This document shows positions 16,276-25,277 of a DNA stretch of 64,000 nucleotides, piece after piece; position 1 is the stretch's first letter; the number at the start of each line of letters is the position of its first letter. Origin of the DNA: Clostridiales bacterium (lineage in GTDB: Bacteria; Bacillota; Clostridia; Lachnospirales; Lachnospiraceae); the NCBI GenBank assembly GCA_021199255.1, contig JAJQIK010000036.1, forward strand, positions 1 to 64,000, read 5' to 3'. The position numbers were made by a program, and so were the translations under genes. The notes below the pieces were generated by a model. The model was not told the origin of the DNA, did no database searches, and saw only the letters and a list, made by a program, of their open reading frames with translations.

Positions 16276-17166
16276 ATGGAGAAAAATAATAGGAAGGGCT
16301 GGCTGTATCTTTTGCCGGCGGTTTTGTTCTTGGTTTTCTTTATGGTATATCCTTTGATCGACGTTTTCGTCTATTCCTTTGAGGAGGGATATAATTTTGC
16401 GTCCCAGACCTATTATGATATCGGACTCTATAATTTTTCCTATGTGCTGCATGACGCCTATTTTTTGCAGGCGTTGAAGAATACCTTTCTGCTGGTGGTG
16501 ATTACGGTGCCGCTGTCTACCGCCATTGCCCTGCTGATTTCTGTGGGCTTAAGCTCTATCAGGCCTCTGAGAAAGCTTTTTCAGACGATTTATTTTCTGC
16601 CTTATGTGACCAATACGCTGGCGGTGGGGCTTGTCTTTATGATCTTGTTCCAGAAGACGGCCTATACGGACGGACTGGTGAATCTGCTGATTTGTTGGTT
16701 CGGCGGCGATTCTATTGATTTTATCGACGGGCCTTACTGGGGCAGGATGTTTGTCCTGTGCTTCTATATTATATGGGTGGTAATGCCTTTTAAAATCCTT
16801 CTGCTGACCGGCGCGCTGTCCGGTGTGGATCAGAATTATTATCATGCCGCGAGAGTAGACGGCACATCAGCCTTTCGGATTTTCAGAAAGATCACCCTGC
16901 CTATGATTTCTCCCACGATTTTCTATTTGATTATTACGGGCTTTATCGGAGCCTTTAAGGAATACAGCGATGCGGTGGCGCTGTTCGGGACGGATTTAAA
17001 CGCTGCGGGAATGAATACCTTAGTAGGCTATGTGTACGATATGCTTTACGGCGACAGCGGCGGCTATCCCTCCTATGCCTCGGCGGCGGCGATTATCTTA
17101 TTCGTGATTGTGCTGACCATTACCTGTATCAATCTACTCATCAGCAAGAGGCATGTTTATTACTGA
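16276..17166 (+). CDS. Carbohydrate ABC transporter permease (MalF type)
   Basis: Integral-membrane permease of a CUT1-type sugar importer. Seen: 296 aa, six hydrophobic segments starting LYLLPAVLFLVFFMVYPLID, and the EAA-like loop YHAARVDGTSAFRIFRKITL that docks on the ATPase. It sits between the ATPase gene and a second permease gene, with a binding protein last. The substrate cannot be determined from sequence. Confidence 0.92.
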   Translation: MEKNNRKGWLYLLPAVLFLVFFMVYPLIDVFVYSFEEGYNFASQTYYDIGLYNFSYVLHDAYFLQALKNTFLLVVITVPLSTAIALLISVGLSSIRPLRKLFQTIYFLPYVTNTLAVGLVFMILFQKTAYTDGLVNLLICWFGGDSIDFIDGPYWGRMFVLCFYIIWVVMPFKILLLTGALSGVDQNYYHAARVDGTSAFRIFRKITLPMISPTIFYLIITGFIGAFKEYSDAVALFGTDLNAAGMNTLVGYVYDMLYGDSGGYPSYASAAAIILFVIVLTITCINLLISKRHVYY

Positions 17167-17246
17167 CCGGCGCGCAATACGCGCTTTTGTCCCATTAGAT
17201 TCTACGCAGATCATGGGGCGGGATACCGCTAGAGAGAGGACTGCTT

Positions 17247-18122
17247 ATGTCAAAACCAACTTCCTATGAGCAAATGAAAAAATCGGAGACAAACCGGAAA
17301 AAATGTGTCCATATCCTTGTTTACGCCCTCCTTATCATCTGGGCTGTTATCGTGCTGTTTCCCTTCTACTGGATGCTTCTGACCTCGGTTAAAAGCTACA
17401 GCGCCTATAACGCGGAGCGTATTCCGCAGTTTTTCGTCCTGTCGCCGACGCTGGGCAATTACGTGGACGCGTTTACCGCGGTGCCGCTGGGCAGATATCT
17501 GCTCAACACCCTGATTTTTACGATGGCGACGACGGCGGTTATGATGGTGGTCAGCACTCTGGCCGCTTTTGCCTTTGCAAGACTGCGTTTCCGAGGCAAA
17601 AATCTGGTGTTTACGCTGATTCTTGCTCTGATGATGATTCCCAATGAGCTGGTGGTGATCACTAATTTTGCCACGATTACCAATCTGAACCTGCGCAACA
17701 CCTTTGGGGGACTGATTTTGCCTTCCGTTTCTTCCGTTTTTTATATTTATCTCTTAAAAGAAAACTTCCAGCAGGTGCCCGACTCCCTGTATTATGCGGC
17801 GAAGGTGGACGGCACCTCGGACTTGAGATATCTGCTCAGGGTACTGGTTCCAATCTGCAAGCCTACGCTGATTACCATCGGGATTCTGAAAATCATCGAG
17901 TGCTGGAATGCTTATGTATGGCCGCGGCTGATTACCGATGATGAACGCTATTTCCTTGTCTCTAACGGAATCCAGGAAATCCGTGAAAACGGATTCGGCC
18001 GTGAAAATATTCCGGCCATGATGGCGGCTGTGGTGGTTATTTCCGTACCGCTGATTCTTCTGTTTCTGCTGTTTCGGGACAAAATTATGACAGGTGTGTC
18101 AAAAGGAGGAATAAAAGGGTGA
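17247..18122 (+). CDS. Carbohydrate ABC transporter permease (MalG type)
   Basis: Second permease subunit of the same importer. Seen: 291 aa, six TM segments (first LLIIWAVIVLFPFYWMLLTS), and EAA loop YYAAKVDGTSDLRYLLRVLV. The C-terminus ends MTGVSKGGIKG, typical for MalG-like subunits. It starts 80 nt after the first permease gene with GAGAGAGGA upstream, and its stop overlaps the GTG start of the binding protein by 4 nt. Confidence 0.92.
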   Translation: MSKPTSYEQMKKSETNRKKCVHILVYALLIIWAVIVLFPFYWMLLTSVKSYSAYNAERIPQFFVLSPTLGNYVDAFTAVPLGRYLLNTLIFTMATTAVMMVVSTLAAFAFARLRFRGKNLVFTLILALMMIPNELVVITNFATITNLNLRNTFGGLILPSVSSVFYIYLLKENFQQVPDSLYYAAKVDGTSDLRYLLRVLVPICKPTLITIGILKIIECWNAYVWPRLITDDERYFLVSNGIQEIRENGFGRENIPAMMAAVVVISVPLILLFLLFRDKIMTGVSKGGIKG

Positions 18123-19741
18123 GGAACAGAAAGAGAAGGCTTCTTCCCGTCCTGCTGGTTATTGCGGTGGCTCTGCTGACCGGCTGCCATGGCTCCAGGG
18201 GGCTTGCCGAGTTTCAAATGCCGGAGGAATTGGATACCTCCGTGGATTATGAGATTACTTTTTGGGCGAAAAATGATACCAATAAGACCCAGACGGCGAT
18301 TTATGAGCAGGCGATAGCGGATTTTGAAGCGCTTTATCCCAACATTCGGGTCACGCTGCGGCTGTATACGAATTATGGGGATATATACAACGACGTGATT
18401 ACCAATATTTCCACCAATACCACGCCGAATGTCTGCATTACCTATCCCGACCATATCGCCACATATCTGACGGGAACCAATGTGGTGGTGCCGCTAGATG
18501 ACCTGTTTGCAGATGAAAGGTATGGGTTGGGAGGAAGTGAACTGCTGTTTGACGGCGTGACGCAGGATGAGATGATCGGGCAGTTCCTGGAGGAGTGTTC
18601 CATCGACGGGCAGCATTATGCCATTCCTTTTATGCGCTCCACAGAGGCCTGCTATGTGAATAAGACTTATGTAGAGGCGTTAGGGTATACCCTGCCGGAA
18701 ACCCTCACGTGGGACTTTGTCTGGGAGGTATCGGAGGCGGCCATGGCCACAGATGAGGAGGGCGTTTATCTGGTAAACGGACAGGAGATCATGATTCCCT
18801 TCCTTTATAAATCCACGGATAATATGATGATCCAGATGCTGAAACAAAAGAACGCCGGGTATTCTACGGAGGCCGGCGATATCCTGCTTTTCAATGACAC
18901 CGCCAGAGAGCTGCTTTACACCATCGCGGGGCATGGAGAAAGCAAAGCCTTTTCCACCTTTAAGATATCCGGTTATCCCGCCAATTTCCTCAATGCGGGG
19001 CAATGTATTTTCGCGGTGGATTCCACTGCCGGCGCTACCTGGATGGGGACGGACGCCCCGCTTTCCGATATCAGTGAGGACAAGCTGGTGCGGTTTGAGA
19101 CGGAAGTAATGACGGTACCGCAGTTTGACGCACAGAATCCGCAGATGATATCTCAGGGGCCTTCCATTTGTGTGTTTAACAAGGCGGACTCTCAGGAGGT
19201 GCTGGCGTCCTGGCTTTTCGCCCAGTATCTTCTGACCAATGAGGTACAGATTGCCTATGCCGAGACGGAGGGCTATATCCCGGTCACCGCGAAAGCCCAG
19301 AACGCGGAGGAATATCAAGAGTATCTGTCAAGGAGCGGAGAGGACAATAGCGCCTACTATGAGGTAAAGATCAAAGCCTCCAGGCTGCTTCTGGATCATA
19401 TCGACGATACGTTTGTGACCCCGGTGTTTAACGGTTCGGCGTCCCTTCGGGACGCGGCGGGACAGATGATTGAGAACACGGTTAAGTCTGTCAGACGGGG
19501 AGAAACGGTGGACGGGGCTTATCTGAATCAGTTGTTTGACGATGTGACGGCGCTGTACAGACTGGATCAGGGAAGCGTAGCGGCAGCCGGGAAAACCGAC
19601 TTGGGTCCGCTTCCGGCCGCGGCGAAGCTGCTGCTGGGCGTTCTTGGCGCAGTATGGCTCGTGCTCCTGGTGAATGTGATAGGAAGGGGAATCAGAAAGA
19701 AAAGAACCTTCCGCCGCAACGGAATTGACAAAAAAGATTGA
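18119..19741 (+). CDS. Carbohydrate ABC transporter solute-binding lipoprotein with C-terminal TM
   Basis: Extracellular sugar-binding protein of the importer. Seen: GTG start overlapping the permease stop, signal peptide with lipobox LLTGC at about residues 21-25, and a type 1 solute-binding domain (ITFWAKNDTNKTQTAIYEQA ... FEALYPNIRVTL). Unusually, a hydrophobic segment near the C-terminus (LLLGVLGAVWLVLLVNVIG, about 500-520) is followed by a basic tail RGIRKKRTFRR. The protein would thus be held at both ends. Family members normally have only the lipid anchor. 540 aa is also long. Confidence 0.88.
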   Translation: MRNRKRRLLPVLLVIAVALLTGCHGSRGLAEFQMPEELDTSVDYEITFWAKNDTNKTQTAIYEQAIADFEALYPNIRVTLRLYTNYGDIYNDVITNISTNTTPNVCITYPDHIATYLTGTNVVVPLDDLFADERYGLGGSELLFDGVTQDEMIGQFLEECSIDGQHYAIPFMRSTEACYVNKTYVEALGYTLPETLTWDFVWEVSEAAMATDEEGVYLVNGQEIMIPFLYKSTDNMMIQMLKQKNAGYSTEAGDILLFNDTARELLYTIAGHGESKAFSTFKISGYPANFLNAGQCIFAVDSTAGATWMGTDAPLSDISEDKLVRFETEVMTVPQFDAQNPQMISQGPSICVFNKADSQEVLASWLFAQYLLTNEVQIAYAETEGYIPVTAKAQNAEEYQEYLSRSGEDNSAYYEVKIKASRLLLDHIDDTFVTPVFNGSASLRDAAGQMIENTVKSVRRGETVDGAYLNQLFDDVTALYRLDQGSVAAAGKTDLGPLPAAAKLLLGVLGAVWLVLLVNVIGRGIRKKRTFRRNGIDKKD

Positions 19742-19841
19742 TTTATTCCTTTCAGGTGAGTACAATAACAGGGAATATAAGTCAGAGGCTTGGGAAGAGC
19801 CTTAGACGGCAGTCCCGGAACGGGAGAAAGGTGAGGAGAGA

Positions 19842-20570
19842 ATGATGAAAAAGTATTTGGCGGTAATGTTGACGGCGGCAATGACATTTGTCTTGGCAGG
19901 CTGCGGGGCGTCAGGGGAGTCCGCAGAGGATGGAAAATCCGAGGGCGTTATGACCTATGAGGAATACGCGGCTGCGGATATCGACACAGAGGTTGTGATT
20001 GAGACTTATGTACAGGCTAAGCAGTCCTGGTGGGAAGATAAGGCTACCGTTTACACACAGGATCAGGACGGCGCTTATTTCCTCTATGATATGGCCTGTT
20101 CTGAAGAGGATTATGAGAAGCTGACGCCGGGAACCAAGATTAAGGTGACAGGCTATAAGGCGGAATGGTCCGGCGAGATTGAAATCATCGACGCCGTTTT
20201 TGAAATTGAGGAGGGCAGCTATATCGCGGAGGCTATGGACGTGACGGATATGCTGGGCAGCGACGAGCTGATCAATTATCAGAACCGGTTTGTATCCTTT
20301 CAGGATATGACGGTGGAGGATTGCGGCGGTGGCGCAGCGTTTCTATATAGCTGGGACGGCTCCGGCACGGATGGAGACGATTTGTATTTCAATGTTTCCA
20401 GCAACGGGCAGACCTATACCTTTACGGTGGAATCCTATCTTTGCGATAACACGACGGAGGTATACAATACGGTAGAAAGCCTGCAGGTCGGCGATACTGT
20501 AGATATGGAAGGCTTTCTGTACTGGTATGAGGGCGTGAATCCGCATATTACCTCTGTAACGGTTCAATAG
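19842..20570 (+). CDS. Secreted lipoprotein with OB-fold-like repeats
   Basis: Seen: signal peptide with lipobox VLAGCG (Cys about 21), then two similar beta-rich segments (TYVQAKQSWWEDKATVYTQD ... KIKVTGYKAEWSGEIEI; and FVSFQDMTVEDCGGG ... VGDTVDMEGFLYWYEGVNPH). The pattern is that of OB-fold domains. 242 aa. GGTGAGGAGAG precedes the ATG. It follows the sugar importer by 100 nt and may be co-transcribed. Function unknown. Confidence 0.72.
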   Translation: MMKKYLAVMLTAAMTFVLAGCGASGESAEDGKSEGVMTYEEYAAADIDTEVVIETYVQAKQSWWEDKATVYTQDQDGAYFLYDMACSEEDYEKLTPGTKIKVTGYKAEWSGEIEIIDAVFEIEEGSYIAEAMDVTDMLGSDELINYQNRFVSFQDMTVEDCGGGAAFLYSWDGSGTDGDDLYFNVSSNGQTYTFTVESYLCDNTTEVYNTVESLQVGDTVDMEGFLYWYEGVNPHITSVTVQ

Positions 20571-20642
20571 CCTGCGGGCATCGGGTTTCTATCCCTGTAT
20601 TTTTGAAGAAATATTATTCTTTTCATCTTTCCGGCATTGTGC

Positions 20643-20648
20643 TATAAT
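20643..20648 (+). promoter_or_regulatory. Predicted -10 box for amino-acid ABC operon
   Basis: TATAAT at 20643-20648 with a weak -35 (TTTTCA, 20620-20625) at 17-nt spacing, about 65 nt upstream of the permease start. The 142-nt gap 20571-20712 holds nothing else I can support. Confidence 0.5.
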
Positions 20649-20712
20649 GCGATTCGAGAATGGGAGATGAGGAGAGCTTCCCACAGCGGTACAAAGGAAA
20701 GGATGGCGGCAG

Positions 20713-21402
20713 ATGGCGGAATGGGCGTCAAATTTTTGTGATTTGTTTTATAAATGTTTTATCAAAGAGGATCGTTATAAGCTGCTGATAAGCGGTATCG
20801 GCGTGACCATTAAGGTGTCCCTGCTGGCGATTGTGATCGGTATCCTAATCGGTATGCTGATCGCCCTGTGCAACCTTTCCAGGAAAAAAGTGCTGAGGCT
20901 GATCGGCGGCGTCTATACGGACATTATACGCGGCACGCCTTCCGTAACCCAGCTGATGATTATCTATTTCGTCATTTTCGCGTCGGTGGATCTGGATAAA
21001 TGGATTATCGCCGCAATCGCTTTCGGCGTTAACTCCGGCGCGTATGTATCGGAAATTATCAGAGCCGGTATTATGTCCATTGATAAAGGCCAGACTGAGG
21101 CGGGCAGGTCGCTGGGGCTTGGCGCTTATCATACCATGACAAGGATTGTGATTCCGCAGGCTGTGAAGAATATTTTTCCGGCGCTGTGCAACGAGTTTAT
21201 TGTGTTGATTAAGGAAACCGCGATTGTAGGTTATGTGGGTCTGATGGATATTCAGAAAGCCGGAGATTTCATTAAGAGCGCGACCTTTATCGCGTTTATG
21301 CCCTTGATCGGAACCGCCGTTATCTATTATGTACTGATTAAGCTTTTGACCCTGCTGCTGGGTAGGATAGAAGCAAGGCTCAGAAGAGCCGACGCCAGAT
21401 AG
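20713..21402 (+). CDS. Polar amino-acid ABC transporter permease
   Basis: Membrane subunit of a HisM/GlnP-type importer. Seen: 229 aa, about five TM segments ([20 protein letters not shown]), a [16 protein letters not shown] block and [20 protein letters not shown], the coupling loop of this family. It is followed 14 nt later by the ATPase gene and then the binding protein, forming a complete importer (permease-ATPase-binding protein). The transported amino acid is not inferable. Confidence 0.93.
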   Translation: MAEWASNFCDLFYKCFIKEDRYKLLISGIGVTIKVSLLAIVIGILIGMLIALCNLSRKKVLRLIGGVYTDIIRGTPSVTQLMIIYFVIFASVDLDKWIIAAIAFGVNSGAYVSEIIRAGIMSIDKGQTEAGRSLGLGAYHTMTRIVIPQAVKNIFPALCNEFIVLIKETAIVGYVGLMDIQKAGDFIKSATFIAFMPLIGTAVIYYVLIKLLTLLLGRIEARLRRADAR

Positions 21403-21416
21403 GAGGAAGGAAGCCC

Positions 21417-22139
21417 ATGATTAAAGTGAAGAATCTGCACAAGAAGTTTGGCGGCCTTACCGTCCTTAACGGAATCGACGAACATATTGAACAGGGTGAG
21501 GTCGTAGTAGTAATCGGGCCTTCCGGTTCCGGCAAAAGCACTTTCCTGAGATGTCTCAACCTGTTGGAGACGGTTACCGAAGGGGAAATTTATGTGGACG
21601 ACGAGCTGATTACCGACCCCAGGGTGAATGTGAACCGAATCCGGCAGAAGATGGGAATGGTTTTCCAGCAGTTTAATCTGTTTCCCCATCTGACCATTAT
21701 GGAGAATATCACTTTAGCGCCCGTGCTGCTGAAGAAAATGACCAAGGCCGAGGCGGTCCGGAAGGGACAGGAGCTGCTGGCCCGCGTCAATTTGTCGGAG
21801 AAAGCGGAGGCGTATCCCGCCCAGTTGTCCGGCGGACAGAAACAGCGTGTGGCGATTGCAAGAGCCCTGGCTATGGATCCTGAGATTATGCTTTTTGATG
21901 AACCCACCTCTGCCCTCGACCCGGAAATGGTAGGGGAAGTGCTGGATGTTATGAAGGATCTGGCCAAGTCGGGTATGACGATGGTGATTGTAACCCACGA
22001 AATGGGATTTGCCAGGGAAGTGGCGTCCAGGGTATTGTTTATCGATCAGGGGATTGTGATGGAGAGCGGTACGCCGGAGGAGGTTTTCTGCAGCCCGAAG
22101 AATGAGAGAACCAGAAATTTCTTAAGCAAGGTATTGTAA
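21417..22139 (+). CDS. Polar amino-acid ABC transporter ATP-binding protein
   Basis: GlnQ-like ATPase. Seen: Walker [10 protein letters not shown] at residues 34-42, [16 protein letters not shown], signature [15 protein letters not shown], Walker [20 protein letters not shown], and [15 protein letters not shown], all diagnostic for polar amino-acid importers. 240 aa. AGGAGG lies upstream. It works with the permease at 20713 and the binding protein at 22232. Confidence 0.95.
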   Translation: MIKVKNLHKKFGGLTVLNGIDEHIEQGEVVVVIGPSGSGKSTFLRCLNLLETVTEGEIYVDDELITDPRVNVNRIRQKMGMVFQQFNLFPHLTIMENITLAPVLLKKMTKAEAVRKGQELLARVNLSEKAEAYPAQLSGGQKQRVAIARALAMDPEIMLFDEPTSALDPEMVGEVLDVMKDLAKSGMTMVIVTHEMGFAREVASRVLFIDQGIVMESGTPEEVFCSPKNERTRNFLSKVL

Positions 22140-22231
22140 CGGTATTATGCCGGCTCCGTTTGCGGAGGAACGGCTTATGATACATAGAATGTCGGCTGAC
22201 AGAGCCGACTTATATTAAGGAGGAGATTGTT

Positions 22232-23062
22232 ATGAAAAGAGCAAAAAAAATTTTGGCGTTGATTCTTGCTATGGCTATGGCGGCATGTACGCTCACAGCC
22301 TGCGGCAGCAGTACGGACGCCTCTGTCGGGGAAACAGAGGACGCTGCCGTTGAGGAAGAGGCTGCAAGCGAGACGGCGGGCGGCGTGATTACCTTCGGCA
22401 CCAACGCGGAATTTCCGCCTTTTGAGTTCGTAACGGCTAACGGCGTAATCGGTGAGTTTGACGGTATCGATATGGCGATTGCCAAGCAGATCGCAGAGGA
22501 AAACGGTATGACGGCGGAAATTGAGAACATGGAGTTTGACTCTCTGTTAGTGGCTCTTCAGAACGGCCAGATCGACGCGGTGATCGCCGGTATGACCATC
22601 ACGGAGGAGAGAGCGGAGGCAGTAGATTTTTCCGTTCCTTATTATACGGCGACTCAGGTTATGATTGTTAAGGAAGATTCCGATATTGCGTCAGCAGCCG
22701 ATATGGCGGACAAGAAGATCTGCGTTATTCAGGGCTATACAGGCGAGGTATGCGTCAGTGAGATGGGATATGCTTACGAGTCCTTTAAAAAAGGTACGGA
22801 AGCGGTTATGGAGCTTGTAAACGGCAAGTGCGACGTAGTAGTAATCGACTCCGCAACCGCCGCCAAGTATGTAAGCGATAATGAGGGCTTAAAGATTGTA
22901 GAGGACCCTGACGCGTTTGAATCGGAAGAGTATGCGATTGCTGTACAGAAGGGCAATACGGAGCTGCTTGACATGATTAATGCCGCGATTGAAACAAAGC
23001 TTGCGGACGGCACGATCTCCGCGCTGGCCGTACAGTATACGGAGGCTGCTTCCGAGGAATAA
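22232..23062 (+). CDS. Amino-acid ABC transporter solute-binding lipoprotein
   Basis: Extracellular receptor of the upstream importer. Seen: signal peptide with lipobox TLTACG (Cys about 24), an acidic linker, then the canonical order of a type 2 binding protein. GVITFGTNAEFPPFEF opens lobe 1, followed by GIDMAIAKQIAEENGM, AVIAGMTITEERAEAVDFS and the hinge YYTATQVMIV. Lobe 2 starts ADKKICVIQGYTGEV, and the end is SEEYAIAVQKGNTELLDMIN. 276 aa. It serves as an in-window control for the permuted relative at 23717-24511. AAGGAGGAG precedes the ATG; GC-rich hairpins lie in the 92-nt gap before it. Confidence 0.94.
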   Translation: MKRAKKILALILAMAMAACTLTACGSSTDASVGETEDAAVEEEAASETAGGVITFGTNAEFPPFEFVTANGVIGEFDGIDMAIAKQIAEENGMTAEIENMEFDSLLVALQNGQIDAVIAGMTITEERAEAVDFSVPYYTATQVMIVKEDSDIASAADMADKKICVIQGYTGEVCVSEMGYAYESFKKGTEAVMELVNGKCDVVVIDSATAAKYVSDNEGLKIVEDPDAFESEEYAIAVQKGNTELLDMINAAIETKLADGTISALAVQYTEAASEE

Positions 23063-23179
23063 GCGGACAGGCGTATTTTAAGAATAACTCAGGAATAATT
23101 TTGCGCCTGCTTTCTCATACTATTTCTGACAGGACGCCGGATACCTTCCGGCCTCCGGACAGAAAGAAGGAGACAGGCT

Positions 23180-23611
23180 ATGGAAGATGATACAATTAAG
23201 CTGTTGCGGGAATGTAACGCGGGGATTAAGATGGGCATTTCTTCTCTCGATGAAGTGATGGAGCATGTACAGGACAGTACCCTGGAAAATCTGCTTAAGC
23301 AGAGCAAGGATACCCATTGCAGGCTGGGAGAGCAAACCCATGACTATCTGCGGGAATGTCACGATGAAGGGAAGGAACCTGCGGCCATGGCGAAGATGAT
23401 GTCTTGGATGAAGACGAACGTCAAGCTGGGCGGCGAGGAGTCTGACAGAGTGGTGGCGGATCTGATTACGGACGGCTGCAACATGGGCGTGAAAACACTC
23501 TATCGGTATCTGCACCAATATCAGGCGGCGGATGAAAAGGCTAAGAAACTGGCGAAGGAAACGATAGAGGCCGAGGAAACGCTGGTCAAGGATATGAGGG
23601 AGTATCTGTAA
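23180..23611 (+). CDS. Conserved helical protein, probably ferritin-like four-helix bundle
   Basis: 143 aa, almost entirely predicted helix: LLRECNAGIKMGISSLDEVM, LLKQSKDTHCRLGEQTHDYL, MMSWMKTNVKLGG, MGVKTLYRYLHQYQAADEKA. The spacing suggests a four-helix bundle of the kind found in small ferritin-like or stress-related proteins, but no clear di-iron ligand set can be assigned. Good ribosome site (AAGAAGGAG). Function unknown. A terminator overlaps its 3' end. Confidence 0.72.
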   Translation: MEDDTIKLLRECNAGIKMGISSLDEVMEHVQDSTLENLLKQSKDTHCRLGEQTHDYLRECHDEGKEPAAMAKMMSWMKTNVKLGGEESDRVVADLITDGCNMGVKTLYRYLHQYQAADEKAKKLAKETIEAEETLVKDMREYL

Positions 23612-23628
23612 GGATACTCTCTTTTTTT
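23600..23628 (+). terminator. Rho-independent terminator
   Basis: GAGTATC (23600-23606) pairs with GATACTC (23613-23619), followed by a run of T at 23622-23628. It overlaps the last codons of the upstream gene and separates the two amino-acid transport operons. Confidence 0.75.
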
Positions 23629-23716
23629 CTGTTGTGCATTTACTTTAGCTTGATGCTGTGATAAAATGTCCACGTCTGGAATTAAGAGGAATCAAAGAAA
23701 AGGAGAGGATTTATCT

Positions 23717-24511
23717 ATGAAAAAGAAACTTGCACTTATGATGGCATGCAGCCTTTGCATGTCCGCACTGTTAACAGGTTGCGGCGGGGCTGATGAAACC
23801 GATGCTGCGGAAATGGTGTACGCTGTGGAGGCAGGCTCCGCCGGAGAAGCGGCAGCCAATGACAACGGTTTTCAGACCAATGTGGTGGCGTCCCAGGCAG
23901 ACGCGCTGATGGAAGTGGCTTCCGGTACCTCCGACGCCGCAATTATTGATCTGCTGATGGCAGGCGCGATGATTGGCGAAGGCACCAGTTATCCGAATCT
24001 GATTCATACGGATGAGCTTACCACTGAAGAATATGGGGTAGGCTGCCGTAAGGGCTCTGATCTGGCTTCTTATATCAACGCCGTTTTCGCGGAGAGCTAT
24101 GCGGACGGTTCGATGGAAGAGATAGCCGCTACATATGGCGTACAGGAGGCGTTGGTGGAGCAGCCTGCTTCCGAGTTTACGGCTTCTGAGACGGATAGCG
24201 ATGTGGCTTATATTCAGGAGAAGGGCGTGCTGATCGTGGGCGTTACGGATTTTGAGCCTATGGACTATAAAGATGATAACGGCCAGTGGATTGGCTTTGA
24301 TGCGGATATGGCCCGTGTGGTAGCGGAGCAATTAGGTGTGGAAGCCCAGTTCGTGGAGATTGACTGGGACAACAAAATCATGGAGCTGGATTCCGGCAAT
24401 ATCGACGTAGTATGGAATGGCATGACCCTGACCTCAGAGGTGACAGAGGCGATGGAGTGTACCAATGCTTACTGCAATAATGCGCAGGTTATTGTCGTAC
24501 CGGAAGACTGA
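23717..24511 (+). CDS. Circularly permuted amino-acid-binding lipoprotein
   Basis: Predicted receptor of the second amino-acid importer. Start ATG 23717 follows AGGAGAGG; lipobox LLTGC places the lipid Cys at residue 22. The two halves of a normal type 2 binding protein are in reversed order. Residues 34-147 (VEAGSAGEAAANDNG ... ALMEVASGTSDAAIID ... LTTEEYGVGCRKGSDLAS) are normally the C-terminal half. After a linker (148-160), residues 161-264 (VAYIQEKGVLIVGVTDFEPM ... FDADMARVVAEQLGV ... VVWNGMTLTSEV ... NNAQVIVVPED) are normally the N-terminal half. The protein stops exactly where the hinge to lobe 2 would begin. Both halves look intact. It is followed by its permease and ATPase genes, so it is probably functional. 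Confidence 0.85.
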   Translation: MKKKLALMMACSLCMSALLTGCGGADETDAAEMVYAVEAGSAGEAAANDNGFQTNVVASQADALMEVASGTSDAAIIDLLMAGAMIGEGTSYPNLIHTDELTTEEYGVGCRKGSDLASYINAVFAESYADGSMEEIAATYGVQEALVEQPASEFTASETDSDVAYIQEKGVLIVGVTDFEPMDYKDDNGQWIGFDADMARVVAEQLGVEAQFVEIDWDNKIMELDSGNIDVVWNGMTLTSEVTEAMECTNAYCNNAQVIVVPED

Positions 24512-24522
24512 TAGGGCATAGT

Positions 24523-24572
24523 CCGCTCCGCAGAAGCCCCCCGGCTTAGCCGGGCGGCTTCTGTGGGAGCGG
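24523..24572 (+). promoter_or_regulatory. Long GC-rich intergenic hairpin
   Basis: CCGCTCC (24523-24529), CAGAAGCC (24531-24538) and CCCGGC (24540-24545) pair with GCCGGG (24549-24554), GGCTTCTG (24556-24563) and GGAGCGG (24566-24572), loop TTA. No T run follows, so it is more likely an mRNA-stabilising or attenuating hairpin between binding protein and permease than a full terminator. Confidence 0.6.
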
Positions 24573-24607
24573 CAGACTTCGACGAAAGAGAACATGGGGA
24601 GAAAAGT

Positions 24608-25264
24608 ATGTTTTGGTCAGTGACACAATCATTGTTGGGAGGTCTGCTTACTACATTTCAGATCTTTATTTTTACGCTGCTGATTGCCCTGCCGCTGGGA
24701 CTTTTGATTGCGTTCGGCGCAATGAGTAAATTTAAGCCGCTCCGTTATCTGGTGGATTTACTTGTCTGGGTGATTCGCGGCACGCCGCTGATGCTGCAGC
24801 TTATTATTATTTTTTATGGTCCCGGCCTTTGGCTTGGACATAATATATGGAGCGGTAACGAGGCCGGGCGTATTACGGCTACGGTAGTGGCCTTTAGTAT
24901 TAATTACGCCTGTTATTTTTCTGTCATTTTCCGAGGCGGTATCGAAGGCGTCCCGGCAGGGCAGCGGGAAGCGGGAGAGGTGCTTGGTATGACCAGGAGC
25001 CAGATTTTCTTTAAGGTTACGCTGCTGCAAATGGTGAAGCGGGTGGTGCCGCCCATGTCCAATGAGATTATTACGCTGGTTAAGGATACCTCCTTGGCGC
25101 GTATCATAGCGGCTTATGAACTGACCTTTGCGGGCTATTCTTTTATGAAGAGCGACGGACTGACCTGGCCGCTGTTTTATACCGGCGTGTTTTATCTGCT
25201 GTTCGTCGGGGCGCTGACGCTGCTGTTTAACTATATTGAGCGTAGGCTGGATTACTTTAGGTAA
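24608..25264 (+). CDS. Amino-acid ABC transporter permease
   Basis: Membrane subunit of the second polar amino-acid importer. Seen: 218 aa, several TM segments (LLTTFQIFIFTLLIALPLGL), LVWVIRGTPLMLQLIIIFYG and the coupling loop REAGEVLGMTRSQIFFKVTL. ATG 24608 has GGGGAGAAAAG upstream; longer in-frame forms lack homology. It lies between the permuted binding protein and the ATPase gene. Confidence 0.92.
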   Translation: MFWSVTQSLLGGLLTTFQIFIFTLLIALPLGLLIAFGAMSKFKPLRYLVDLLVWVIRGTPLMLQLIIIFYGPGLWLGHNIWSGNEAGRITATVVAFSINYACYFSVIFRGGIEGVPAGQREAGEVLGMTRSQIFFKVTLLQMVKRVVPPMSNEIITLVKDTSLARIIAAYELTFAGYSFMKSDGLTWPLFYTGVFYLLFVGALTLLFNYIERRLDYFR

Positions 25265-25277
25265 GGAGAAAAGGGAA

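Noticed and set aside
23666-23716. Upstream start for the permuted binding protein
   Set aside because: The extra residues are not signal-peptide-like and contain the ribosome site AGGAGAGG; ATG 23717 begins a proper lipoprotein signal.
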